DNA from: CAZBDV01 sp964490765
GTDB lineage: Bacteria; Cloacimonadota; Cloacimonadia; Cloacimonadales; JAJBBL01
Reading direction: 5' to 3'
DNA length: 30,517 bases
Assembly: GCA_964490765.1 (NCBI GenBank)
Contig: CAZBDV010000026.1
Location: forward strand, 1 to 30,517
Part shown: positions 1 through 8,783 of the stretch, piece by piece
How positions within the stretch are numbered: position 1 is the first letter of the stretch
How the letters are laid out: every line of letters starts with the position of its first letter
Position numbers and translations under genes: made by a program
Notes under the pieces: model-generated
Seen by the model: the letters and a program-made list of their open reading frames with translations, nothing else
Databases searched by the model: none
Told to the model about the DNA's origin: nothing

Positions 1-3000
1 CCGGAAATTTTCGAGAAGTATTATATCCGCGGTATATTGAAGAATGCCTGCGAAGATTATCATGAAGGGATAAAAGATTTCGAGCGGGCATTGAAACTCG
101 CAATAACCGGCCGCCAACAGATTAGTGTTAAGATCAATCTTATCCGTACTTATCTGATTATTGATAACATCGAGAAGGCAGAACATTTTGTGCAGGAGCT
201 GGATAAGTTGAAGATGTCTCACGATCTCGAGGTTGCTTTTATTGACAGAAAAGCCCTCTATTACCATAGGATCGGGAGAATTAAGGAAGCAATTCAGTTA
301 CTGGAGGATTTTAAAACAAAACTCCAGCCGATAGAGTCTCCCGGATATTATGCTAAACTGGGGAGTTTTTACAATAATCTTGCTTTCTTCTATGTCAGAG
401 AGAAGGCTTTTGATGAGGCTCTCCAGCATTTCAATATGGCTAAGAAGATGTGGGAACAGATCAGTTATATCAGATTACTCGGGATGGTGTATAATAATAT
501 TGGCGATCTGGCTCTACGGCAGGGCAACACTAATGAAGCACTCGATAATTTTCAAAAAGCACTGAATATCTGTTACACAATTGAACACATCAGATGTGAG
601 ATATTGACATACCTGAACTTCGGAGAAGCTTATATAAAGCTTGGCCGTTATGAAGAAGCAGAGAACTACCTTTTGAAAGCAAAAATGCGTATTGGTAAAT
701 GCCGTGATAAATCCCTTCTCTCTACTATTATTCATAATCTGGCAATTGTCAAAGGCAAGGTTGAAAGTTTTAGAAACTACTATCACTTTATCAAAGAACA
801 CAGGCCCGATTTGCTAAAGAATGAGATCATCGAGATCAATCCCTTAATCAAGACATATATTCATTTTCTGCTCGATTTAGGCCAGTACGAGATTGTTTCT
901 GATATACTGATCAAGAATACAAAACTCGACTATCTCGGCAGTCAGGAAGAGGAATTCTATTATCATGCTTTAGGGCTGCTGAGCTTTCATAAAAAAGATT
1001 ACAATGAAGCTCTGGAACATTTCCATACATCTTTTGATTACGCTGTGAGAAACCGGAGTTATTATGCCCAGAGTATTTTGTATACCAAAATGATCGAATG
1101 TCACCTCGCTATGAGAAATGTCCCCAAAGCGAGAGAACTCTATGATAAAGCTCTTAAACTGACAAAATCATACAACTACTCTTACTGGCAGTTGATATTG
1201 AAAGTACTGAGTGCTCAGATTGACCTCCAGGACGAAAATATCAATCTGAGAATAGTTTTAAGAACTCTTTTTGAGGTGCTTGAGAAAGTTCAAAAAGAAC
1301 AGCTATTTCACATAGAGATCATCATTTATCGTCTTTTAGCTATGGTTTACTGGGAATTGGGTTCCAGGCGTCTGGCCAGAAAATATTTCCGCTTTTACTC
1401 AACAACGGTAAAACAATCTGTTGAGGGACTACCACGCAAATATCAGCTGGAGTTTAAGAAGAAATCACAGATCGACCTTGATAACATCGATGAATTGGAA
1501 AAGGTCGCGGTTGCCAAAAGGAGCAGATATCTGCTCGAACCATGGCAGGAACAACTATACGAATTACTGAAACTGGACGAGGTCGAAAGATTTAAATTCT
1601 TTATCGGCAGGATGCTCAATAAACTGTTTGCTCCTTATTCATACTCTCTTGTTCTACTGGAGGAATACAATAAAGGACAGCGCCCATTTCTGAATCATAA
1701 CTTCAATGAAAAGAGACTCTTCTCGTCAGAAAATGACAGACTGTTACGGGAGAGTATCCGTATAAACGAAATTCTTCAAGAAGAGATCGATGATGCCCAT
1801 CTACTCTATATCCCTTTAAGGTTTAAAAGCATTATCGTTGGTTGTCTGATCATTGGCGATAACGGAGAGTTACCCTATACCCGACAGGAGATGAGAGCAG
1901 CGCGAGAACTCAGACTACATCTCACTTCACTCCTGATAAGAATCCGGGATATAACAGCTATCAACAAAAATATAAATCAGATGAAACAGCTAATGACTGC
2001 TTCGAACGAGATATTCTCCCTGAAAGATGTCGATAAGATAGAACAAGAAATAGTATCATTCTGTGTAGATTTTGTGCATTGCAGTAGAGCATTTCTGATT
2101 AAAAAGGACACCTACGGTAATTTCGTTTACAAGATTGCCATGGATAGTGAGCATAATATAATACACGATCATGCCTATATCAGTAAAACAGTCCTGAGCG
2201 ATGTTTATAACACTCAAAGACCGATTTTCACCCTCAATGCAGCAGAAGATAACACATTTAAGAATTCAATCAGTGTTCAAGATTATCAACTCAATGCCAT
2301 TTACTGTGCTCCACTGATTATTGATGAAAAAGTCCATAGCCTGCTTTATTTGGATAATTACGACAAGCAGGAACAGGAACTGATTGTCAGCGAAGATATG
2401 ATGAATATCCTCTTCCTGCAATACTCAGTAGCCCTGAAAAATGCTGAACAATACAAAGCACTGATGAAACAGAATATGGAACTCTACTCACTTGATCTGG
2501 CCAAGACAGAATTCATGGGGTTGATATCACATGAACTCAGTACTCCTTTGAAGATTCTGCAGGGATATATCAGCCGACTCAAACGTGACGAGTATACCGG
2601 AAAAGGAGAACGAGCTGAGATCATAGATAAATCGGATGAGTTTCTCAAGAGAATAGTAGATAAACTGAATGATATTTTCAGCTTTACCAAATACAGTATA
2701 CTCTCATCTATTCAAAAGGACAGGGTTAATGTAAAGAGCCTGCTACAGATTGTCTTGCAGGAAGCCGAGATGCTGGCTAAAGACCGGAATATGATCTTCA
2801 CTTTTGAGATGAAAGAAGAGTTGCCGGAGATCGAAGCCAACTGGGAAGCATTTTATCTGATGATATATCAGATCGTACTGAACGCAATTCGTTATACTAA
2901 AGACTTTGGTACTATCAAAATGGGAGCTAGAAGATCTTCTTTTCAGAATGAAGAGATTGATGATAAAGAGGCCATGGTAATCTACATACAGGATAATGGT

Positions 3001-3252
3001 ATGGGTATACCTGAACATGAACTGGAGAATATATTCATTCCCTTTCACGAACTGAGTGATCTCCTGTCACATCATTCTGGGACAATTGAATATAAGTCTG
3101 GAGGACTGGGTCTCGGTCTGGCTACTGCTAAGAAGATTGCCGAACTTCATCACGGCAAGATAACAATAAAAAGCAAAGAAGAAGAGGGAACAACTGTTTT
3201 TATTATGATTCCCTTCAGCAATACAAGCGATGAGACTACAAAGAAAAAATAA
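1..3252 (+). CDS. Large TPR-GAF-GAF sensor histidine kinase, 5'-truncated by window edge
   Basis: The reading frame is open from base 1, so the N terminus lies outside the window; the TTG at 37 need not be the start. The first ~480 residues are tetratricopeptide repeats (typical pattern A-L-x-x-F-x-K-A-L around nt 535-570). Two GAF-like domains follow (about nt 1550-1970 and 1980-2460), then a HisKA dimerisation domain with H-box SHELSTPL (phospho-accepting His at nt 2530-2532) and a HATPase domain with N-box LNAIRYTKD (Asn at 2881-2883), G1 DNGMGIP and G2 GGLGLGLA. All catalytic boxes are intact. There is no receiver domain, no transmembrane segment in the visible part and no DNA-binding domain. 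It is likely a cytoplasmic kinase that senses through TPR and GAF domains. In related architectures the missing N terminus often holds a Ser/Thr kinase and an AAA ATPase module, but that cannot be seen here. The partner regulator is unknown. Confidence 0.9.
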   Translation, partial: PEIFEKYYIRGILKNACEDYHEGIKDFERALKLAITGRQQISVKINLIRTYLIIDNIEKAEHFVQELDKLKMSHDLEVAFIDRKALYYHRIGRIKEAIQLLEDFKTKLQPIESPGYYAKLGSFYNNLAFFYVREKAFDEALQHFNMAKKMWEQISYIRLLGMVYNNIGDLALRQGNTNEALDNFQKALNICYTIEHIRCEILTYLNFGEAYIKLGRYEEAENYLLKAKMRIGKCRDKSLLSTIIHNLAIVKGKVESFRNYYHFIKEHRPDLLKNEIIEINPLIKTYIHFLLDLGQYEIVSDILIKNTKLDYLGSQEEEFYYHALGLLSFHKKDYNEALEHFHTSFDYAVRNRSYYAQSILYTKMIECHLAMRNVPKARELYDKALKLTKSYNYSYWQLILKVLSAQIDLQDENINLRIVLRTLFEVLEKVQKEQLFHIEIIIYRLLAMVYWELGSRRLARKYFRFYSTTVKQSVEGLPRKYQLEFKKKSQIDLDNIDELEKVAVAKRSRYLLEPWQEQLYELLKLDEVERFKFFIGRMLNKLFAPYSYSLVLLEEYNKGQRPFLNHNFNEKRLFSSENDRLLRESIRINEILQEEIDDAHLLYIPLRFKSIIVGCLIIGDNGELPYTRQEMRAARELRLHLTSLLIRIRDITAINKNINQMKQLMTASNEIFSLKDVDKIEQEIVSFCVDFVHCSRAFLIKKDTYGNFVYKIAMDSEHNIIHDHAYISKTVLSDVYNTQRPIFTLNAAEDNTFKNSISVQDYQLNAIYCAPLIIDEKVHSLLYLDNYDKQEQELIVSEDMMNILFLQYSVALKNAEQYKALMKQNMELYSLDLAKTEFMGLISHELSTPLKILQGYISRLKRDEYTGKGERAEIIDKSDEFLKRIVDKLNDIFSFTKYSILSSIQKDRVNVKSLLQIVLQEAEMLAKDRNMIFTFEMKEELPEIEANWEAFYLMIYQIVLNAIRYTKDFGTIKMGARRSSFQNEEIDDKEAMVIYIQDNGMGIPEHELENIFIPFHELSDLLSHHSGTIEYKSGGLGLGLATAKKIAELHHGKITIKSKEEEGTTVFIMIPFSNTSDETTKKK

Positions 3253-4167
3253 ATGAGCAGCATAATCACTAAGAACCTGAACTCCTCATCTCCAGATAAA
3301 GCGTTATCAAAAACTGGAGTTAGAAGAGGTATCTCCTTCTCCCGTATTTTTTCTGATAAGAAGAACCTTGTGATTTATTTCACCGTTAATGTAGATAAGA
3401 ATTTACAAATCTTCCGGGAAGTTGTTGTCTGGGCTGACTACTTTAAATCCATTCGGTTGCTCTTTCCTGAATATCAGAAAGAACTGTTTGCCAGACTAAG
3501 CATCAGACCAGAGATTTCAATAGCATCAATTGATGAACAGATTCCTATCCCGGAACATAGTCTTCTGTTAGTCTTCTCGTCTAACAGGCAAATACAAAAG
3601 AAGATTCACACCGATGATACCCAGGCAGTCTGGGGTTTTGGCAATAAAGTTAATATCCGTCTGAAACCTCCGACAGAAGATCCATTGGAACTCTGTAGAA
3701 AGATTGCTGAACTGTTAAAAATTCCTTCAACCGTTATGGATGATAAAGCATTGAGAGAAAAAGAGTATATTAGGGATGTTTTTGCAATCACGAGAGGACA
3801 ACGTAAGAAGGAGGAATCGAGTCGTAGATTTGTTTTCGATCTCAATTCACCTTATAACCTCTTAAGAATTTCAGGATCGATCAAAAAACTGGCACCTCCT
3901 TACGAATATCTGCTGTTGAAATCAAGCAAACCACAGAAGAGGACAAAGTTAAGGTCGGTTAGATATGATTCCCAAATGGCTGATGAATTAACAAAGACTT
4001 ATAACTTGTATGAAATTCTGAAGTTTTGTTCAACTGCTAAATCAGTTCTAACAGATAATAGAGAGTTCTATAACCTTCTACAACATCTCTCTTTGGGGGG
4101 AAAAGTACTGTTTTGTAGTATGAGAACTACTCAGAATCGAATAATCGATTTTATCCAGAAGATCTGA
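3253..4167 (+). CDS. Conserved-looking protein of unknown function next to the kinase
   Basis: This 304-residue protein begins with ATG directly after the kinase stop codon (zero spacing), so the two are almost certainly co-translated. It has no signal peptide or membrane segment and is basic (many K and R). I do not recognise the family. The visible pattern is an alpha/beta-looking N-terminal part (LVIYFTVNVDKN, SLLLVFSSNRQI) and a C-terminal part with YNLYEILKFCSTAKSVLTDN. This last stretch distantly recalls the 'L-x-E-L-x-x-L-x-x-A-x-x-x-x-T/N-D' segment of family 9 glycosyltransferases, but the donor-site residues I would want are not clear, so no function is assigned. Its position suggests a role linked to the kinase, for example as output partner or stabiliser; that is inference. 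Confidence 0.75.
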   Translation: MSSIITKNLNSSSPDKALSKTGVRRGISFSRIFSDKKNLVIYFTVNVDKNLQIFREVVVWADYFKSIRLLFPEYQKELFARLSIRPEISIASIDEQIPIPEHSLLLVFSSNRQIQKKIHTDDTQAVWGFGNKVNIRLKPPTEDPLELCRKIAELLKIPSTVMDDKALREKEYIRDVFAITRGQRKKEESSRRFVFDLNSPYNLLRISGSIKKLAPPYEYLLLKSSKPQKRTKLRSVRYDSQMADELTKTYNLYEILKFCSTAKSVLTDNREFYNLLQHLSLGGKVLFCSMRTTQNRIIDFIQKI

Positions 4168-4214
4168 TCCGGCAGATTGATAAGAAATCTGGAACTAAAT
4201 TCAGGGATAAGCGT

Positions 4215-4244
4215 TTGAGAAAGTAGTTAGAAGTAAAAGATATT
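4215..4244 (+). promoter_or_regulatory. Candidate sigma-70 promoter for the TPR/barrel pair
   Basis: TTGAGA (4215-4220) and GATATT (4239-4244) are separated by 18 nt, about 30 nt before the start at 4275. The match is partial (5/6 and 4/6), and it lies in a 107-nt gap after the previous gene. Weak prediction. Confidence 0.3.
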
Positions 4245-4265
4245 AACCAATCAATGATAAGATAT

Positions 4266-4270
4266 GAGGA
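4266..4270 (+). promoter_or_regulatory. Shine-Dalgarno site deciding the start of the TPR protein
   Basis: GAGGA lies 4 nt before the ATG at 4275. The in-frame ATG at 4254 has no such site and would add seven residues in front of the signal peptide, so 4275 is preferred. Confidence 0.6.
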
Positions 4271-4274
4271 ATCT

Positions 4275-7145
4275 ATGAAAAAACTATTGTTAATTGTCAT
4301 TCTGGTCTCAGGGCTATTGGTAGTCTACGCTGGCGAGATCGATGACTTCCGTTTTGCTGTCGGATTGTATCGGGATCAGAATTATTCTCTGGCAAGAAGC
4401 GAATTGCAGAAATTCTTGAATAACTATCCAGAGAGTGATTATCTCGATAATGTCAGATTTTTGCTGGCCAGTGTGTATTTACATGAGAAAGATTACGACC
4501 GGGCAGGAACTATCTTTGAACAACTATATGCTACAGCCACTGATCCGGTAATAAGACCCGATATCTATCTCGGTTTAGCACAATGCTATTTCTTCACTAA
4601 TGAGATAAGTGAAGCTTATGATATACTTGCCAGATTTGTCAGAGAATTTGGCCAGCACAGATCAGCCTGGAAAGCATACTATTTCCTGGGCAGGATAGAG
4701 TACCAGAAGGGTAATTATCAGCAATCACTGGATAATCTGGATAAAGCTGAGAGACTATCTTCAGATTGGCAGATCAGAGTTGCCAGAGTAGAAACCCTTC
4801 TGGCAATTGACAATCCAGAACCTGTTGCCAGTATGCTCAATGAAGAGATAAGAGAACAGACAAAAAATGAATATCTCTATCAGATGATCGTTCTATACCT
4901 GAACTATCTGCTTGAACAACAGAATTACGAAGGTGTCCTCAATTATGCGTATGAATATATACCGGATTCCTCCTCCTACTATGACGATTATCTGCTCATA
5001 TTAGCAGAGGCTGAATATGAACTGGGAAACTACAGCAGGGCACTGGAGAGACTGAATATGCTGCGATTAGAATCTGAAAGAAGTAAATACTTTGTGGCCC
5101 TTTCTCAGATGAACCTCAATAACCACGAACAGGCAGAGCTGTTGTTTACCGAGCTTAGTCAGGAGGCTGCCAGTATTGAAATCCGTTCCAACAGTTATTT
5201 CTTCTTAGCCAGTATGAAAGGCCGGACAGATATCAGTGAAGCTACTCGAATGCTGGAACAGTTTGTTAGAGAAAATCCTCAGCACCCCTATATCGGAGCG
5301 GCACACTACCAGATTGGCTTAAATCACTTCCGGCAAAACAGCTTCAATGATGCCATCAATGAGTTTGATAACGCTTTACAGCTTGGTATATCGAATGAGT
5401 TTAGAGAAAGAGCACTCTATTTGACTGCCGAATCGAGATTCCAGTTAAGACAGAGACAACAGGCGTTACAGGGATTCGAGAACTACCTTGAACAGTATCC
5501 TCAGGGAAGGTTCGTTGATGAAACCCTCTTTAAAATTGGCCTACACTATTATGAACAGGACGATTACCCCAACGCCCTGGTAAAATTCGACAGGATAGTA
5601 AATGAGTTTCCTGATTCTAACCGGTTGAGTATGACCCTTTTTTATCAGGGTGAAATCTTTGCAGACAGTAAGCAGTATGACATAACACTCGACAAATATC
5701 AGGCAGCCTTGCCAGGTTTCGAAGAGAGCAACCTGTTATGGTTGAGAATTGCTCAGGTCAATTTTCTGCAGGGAAATTACGACAGATCACTACTTGACCT
5801 GAATAATGTACCCGATACAGAAGATTTTTTGTTCGAGAAATCAATCATTACCGGTAATATTCACTTTGCACGGGGTAACTATCTCCAGGCATTGAGGAGT
5901 TTCGATACCGCTACAAGGGTAAGTACAACAGACGAACAGTGGGAAGATGCTATTCTTCGTCAGGCGAGGACACTATATCAACTTAAAGAATACAGAGAAG
6001 CTACCAATCTCTATCAACGACTGTATCAAAGGTCTCCTGATGAACAATATCTCTTGATGGCTGCGACTGCAGCCTTTACTGCTGAGGATTACCGCGGAGC
6101 TATTCAATATTACAGACAATATATTGATACCCACCCTTACGGGGAGCAATATTACCAGGCAAAATTGCATATCGCTGATTCATACTATAATCTCGGTGAC
6201 TATAAGAATGCAGCTCTTGGTTATCAGGAGCTTCTCAGACCAGATATTGACAGAACGATATTACATAACAGCCTCAATGGCCTGGAGTGGTCTGCACTGC
6301 AAGATAAAGAGATCGATTTTACAGGCCTTCTCAATGAAGTGATTCGAGAGGATAGTCCTCAGAATTTTATTTTGGTACTCTATGACAGAAAGATCAATTT
6401 TTACCACTCTCAAAGAAAATGGAACGAGGTTATTAACACAGTTCGTTTCGTTGAACAGATAGCTCCAGATTCACCTGCCTTATATGATTACAGACGAAAG
6501 ATGGCGATATCTTATACTAATCTCGGGCAGTATAGAGATGCTGAACGAGTATTCCAGGCTCTACACAGAGAGAAACATGATGCAGCTGTTCTCCATGCCT
6601 GGGCACAACTCGATCTCGCCGAACAGGATAAGCAGTCTGCTCTGAGTAGAATGCAACAGGCTGCACGCTTGACTGCTGAAAGCAGAATCTGGATTGATAT
6701 GCTCAGGCTATCAGTTGAACTCAACAGTGAACAATTCAGAAGAGATTACGATCAGTTTATGTCTTTTGCAAAAAATTCAGAACGGGAACAGGCAATGCTG
6801 CTACTCGCTGAATGGAATCTGCAAAATGAAAATTACAGCGAAGCCCTGAGAACAATAAACATTTTACTCGATAGCAGTTACGAGCCGATCAGAGCAAAAG
6901 CACAGTATTTTAAGGGTGTTCATCTCTACGAGACCGGCAACATAAGAGAGGCAATTCCAGAGTTACTTCGTGTGAGATATCTCTATCCAAGAATCGAAGA
7001 TGTAAGGCTCGAAGCCGAAATGCTGGCTATCAAGGGTTATATTGAGATCAATGACAGAGAGAATGCTGTAAAACTCTTTGATGCTATCAAGAATAGTCTG
7101 GAACCTGAGAAACGAGAAGAGTTAAAAGGAATAGTGGAGGGCTAA
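4275..7145 (+). CDS. Exported multi-TPR protein
   Basis: The chosen start gives 956 residues, with a classic signal peptide (MKK, hydrophobic LLLIVILVSGLLVV, then YAG) and no lipobox cysteine. The rest is built almost entirely of tetratricopeptide repeats of the YbgF/BamD style: repeated motifs such as D-Y-x-x-A-x-x-x-F-x-x-x-x-x-x-P-x-S and A-x-Y-x-L-G-x-Y at ~35-residue spacing through the whole length, for instance 'FLNNYPESDYLDNVRFLL' and 'FVRENPQHPYIGAAHYQIG'. Such proteins act as periplasmic scaffolds for outer-membrane assembly, envelope complexes or lipoprotein partners. The barrel gene at 7149 starts 3 nt after this stop, so the two are probably made together and work as a periplasmic arm plus outer-membrane partner. 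Specific function unknown. Confidence 0.88.
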   Translation: MKKLLLIVILVSGLLVVYAGEIDDFRFAVGLYRDQNYSLARSELQKFLNNYPESDYLDNVRFLLASVYLHEKDYDRAGTIFEQLYATATDPVIRPDIYLGLAQCYFFTNEISEAYDILARFVREFGQHRSAWKAYYFLGRIEYQKGNYQQSLDNLDKAERLSSDWQIRVARVETLLAIDNPEPVASMLNEEIREQTKNEYLYQMIVLYLNYLLEQQNYEGVLNYAYEYIPDSSSYYDDYLLILAEAEYELGNYSRALERLNMLRLESERSKYFVALSQMNLNNHEQAELLFTELSQEAASIEIRSNSYFFLASMKGRTDISEATRMLEQFVRENPQHPYIGAAHYQIGLNHFRQNSFNDAINEFDNALQLGISNEFRERALYLTAESRFQLRQRQQALQGFENYLEQYPQGRFVDETLFKIGLHYYEQDDYPNALVKFDRIVNEFPDSNRLSMTLFYQGEIFADSKQYDITLDKYQAALPGFEESNLLWLRIAQVNFLQGNYDRSLLDLNNVPDTEDFLFEKSIITGNIHFARGNYLQALRSFDTATRVSTTDEQWEDAILRQARTLYQLKEYREATNLYQRLYQRSPDEQYLLMAATAAFTAEDYRGAIQYYRQYIDTHPYGEQYYQAKLHIADSYYNLGDYKNAALGYQELLRPDIDRTILHNSLNGLEWSALQDKEIDFTGLLNEVIREDSPQNFILVLYDRKINFYHSQRKWNEVINTVRFVEQIAPDSPALYDYRRKMAISYTNLGQYRDAERVFQALHREKHDAAVLHAWAQLDLAEQDKQSALSRMQQAARLTAESRIWIDMLRLSVELNSEQFRRDYDQFMSFAKNSEREQAMLLLAEWNLQNENYSEALRTINILLDSSYEPIRAKAQYFKGVHLYETGNIREAIPELLRVRYLYPRIEDVRLEAEMLAIKGYIEINDRENAVKLFDAIKNSLEPEKREELKGIVEG

Positions 7146-7148
7146 GTA

Positions 7149-8744
7149 ATGAGATACCTGCTAGCAACAATCGTATTGATACCTCTTTTATTGAATGGCC
7201 TCTGGAGTCAGATACCCGAAGATGAAATAGAATTGCCAGATATTATTATCCTGGGAGAAACAGAGAAGCTGATCGATACGATCTCACTGGAGCAACGACT
7301 GCGTCCCTACTGGAATCTGGATTCTTTAAGAGAGTTCGAATACAGACCAGCTCTGAACCCTGAAGCTCCTGAGGATTACGAGGAATTTGTTGAAGAGAGA
7401 AACGGTTATCTATCTATTTTTGGCGGAAACAGGTACTTTATGGATTTCGATGTCATGTATCAATCTCCCAGAACGGATCTTTTAACCTTCTATTCATCTT
7501 TCAAGAATAGAGAAGTAGTGACCGGCAGGCCTGATCGTCTTTTCCGAGCAGGCTGGTTACCATCTTACCATCAGAGTGATTTTGCCTTAAACGCTTCCTA
7601 TCGAATGTTTTCCGATGAGATGGAATGGCTTGAAAATACTAATACAGTGATAAATGATCTGGCTCATTATACTGTTTCATTGTCTTTTCTTCGGGAAGAT
7701 TCAGCTGATCTCCCGCTACCTGTCAAAGATATCTTCATCGAAGCTGCGTTCAATAATTATCAGCAGGAAACTTTTAATGAAGATACGAATATTGTCGAAG
7801 AGGAGATTAACGATATCGATATCCACGGCAGTATGACAATCCCGTTGACCAGACCTTTCAGCTTCTTTTCCCTGCATAAAGATGACACTGATCAGGGTGG
7901 ATTATCCATACCATTAGAGATAGTATTACTTAAGAAGAATACATTCGGAATAAATATCGGCCTGCGGAAAGATAATCTTGCAATGTTCGATTATCTTGGA
8001 CTCAATATTATAGCAGACAGTTATGGTATCGTCCCTTCTGTTGCCCTCCACTCCAAACTCGATGTTAACAGTTACCTCCGACTTATCCTGGTTAATGAAC
8101 CGGATATAGACTCCAGAACAAGAAGTGTTTTCCTGTTAGATAATCCAGACCAAAACATCAATATGAATAAAAGACTGGTCAAAACTCCTCTGAACGCTTC
8201 ATTAATACTGGAAAACGATAGGGCAATACCTTTATCGTTATCGTATTCTATCAGATGGAACAAAGACTATCTCTTCTACGGTTTTAGCGAGATGCAATGG
8301 CTTTTTGCCCAGTACAACACCGATCTGTTAGAACAGGAAATTTCTTTTTCACTGGCCTATCGTTATCGTGACCTGCAATTGAGTAACACCCTCAATTATC
8401 TGATACAGGAAAAAAAGATTCCCTTCATACCAGAATGGAATAATAAAACAACCTTAGGCTGGTATGGTGAAAACTCACAGATTTGGTGCGAGCTGGAATA
8501 TATCGCGGAAAGGACGGATTTGATAGAAGAAAATATGGACGAAGTCTTTCTTCTCTCTCTCTCTACCAGAAGACAGATCATCAGTAATTTATCAGTTGAA
8601 GCTGGAATCTACAATATTTTAAGAGAGCCCTACAGGAAATACGAACTCTATGAATCGTTAATAGCAATACCACCGAGTCCCTATAAAAACCAGATTCCAG
8701 AAGAGCCGTTGAGCTTTAAAGCAGGCCTTATCTGGAGATTCTGA
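7149..8744 (+). CDS. Outer-membrane beta-barrel protein of unknown function
   Basis: This 531-residue protein has a signal peptide (MRYLLATIVLIPLLLNGLWS, cut before QIPEDE). A short periplasmic segment ELPDIIILGETEK recalls the 'plug box' lead-in of TonB-linked or cell-wall-linked outer-membrane proteins. The remainder shows alternating polar/aromatic strands (FYSSFKNREV, LGWYGENSQIWCELEYI) and ends in AGLIWRF, a terminal Phe typical of proteins inserted by BamA. It is shorter than a TonB-dependent receptor and has no clear plug domain, so I do not call it one. The Shine-Dalgarno GGAGGG lies over the end of the upstream TPR gene, which indicates translational coupling. Confidence 0.8.
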   Translation: MRYLLATIVLIPLLLNGLWSQIPEDEIELPDIIILGETEKLIDTISLEQRLRPYWNLDSLREFEYRPALNPEAPEDYEEFVEERNGYLSIFGGNRYFMDFDVMYQSPRTDLLTFYSSFKNREVVTGRPDRLFRAGWLPSYHQSDFALNASYRMFSDEMEWLENTNTVINDLAHYTVSLSFLREDSADLPLPVKDIFIEAAFNNYQQETFNEDTNIVEEEINDIDIHGSMTIPLTRPFSFFSLHKDDTDQGGLSIPLEIVLLKKNTFGINIGLRKDNLAMFDYLGLNIIADSYGIVPSVALHSKLDVNSYLRLILVNEPDIDSRTRSVFLLDNPDQNINMNKRLVKTPLNASLILENDRAIPLSLSYSIRWNKDYLFYGFSEMQWLFAQYNTDLLEQEISFSLAYRYRDLQLSNTLNYLIQEKKIPFIPEWNNKTTLGWYGENSQIWCELEYIAERTDLIEENMDEVFLLSLSTRRQIISNLSVEAGIYNILREPYRKYELYESLIAIPPSPYKNQIPEEPLSFKAGLIWRF

Positions 8745-8783
8745 TATAAGTGTATAGCAAAGAAGGAATTGATTAAGGTAAGT

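Noticed and set aside
4173..4191. Small hairpin CAGATT...AATCTG just after the 304-residue gene
   Set aside because: Only 6 bp, AT-rich and not followed by a T run; not a convincing terminator.
7149..8744. TonB-dependent receptor
   Set aside because: Too short, and no plug domain or clear TonB box; only a general barrel call is supported.
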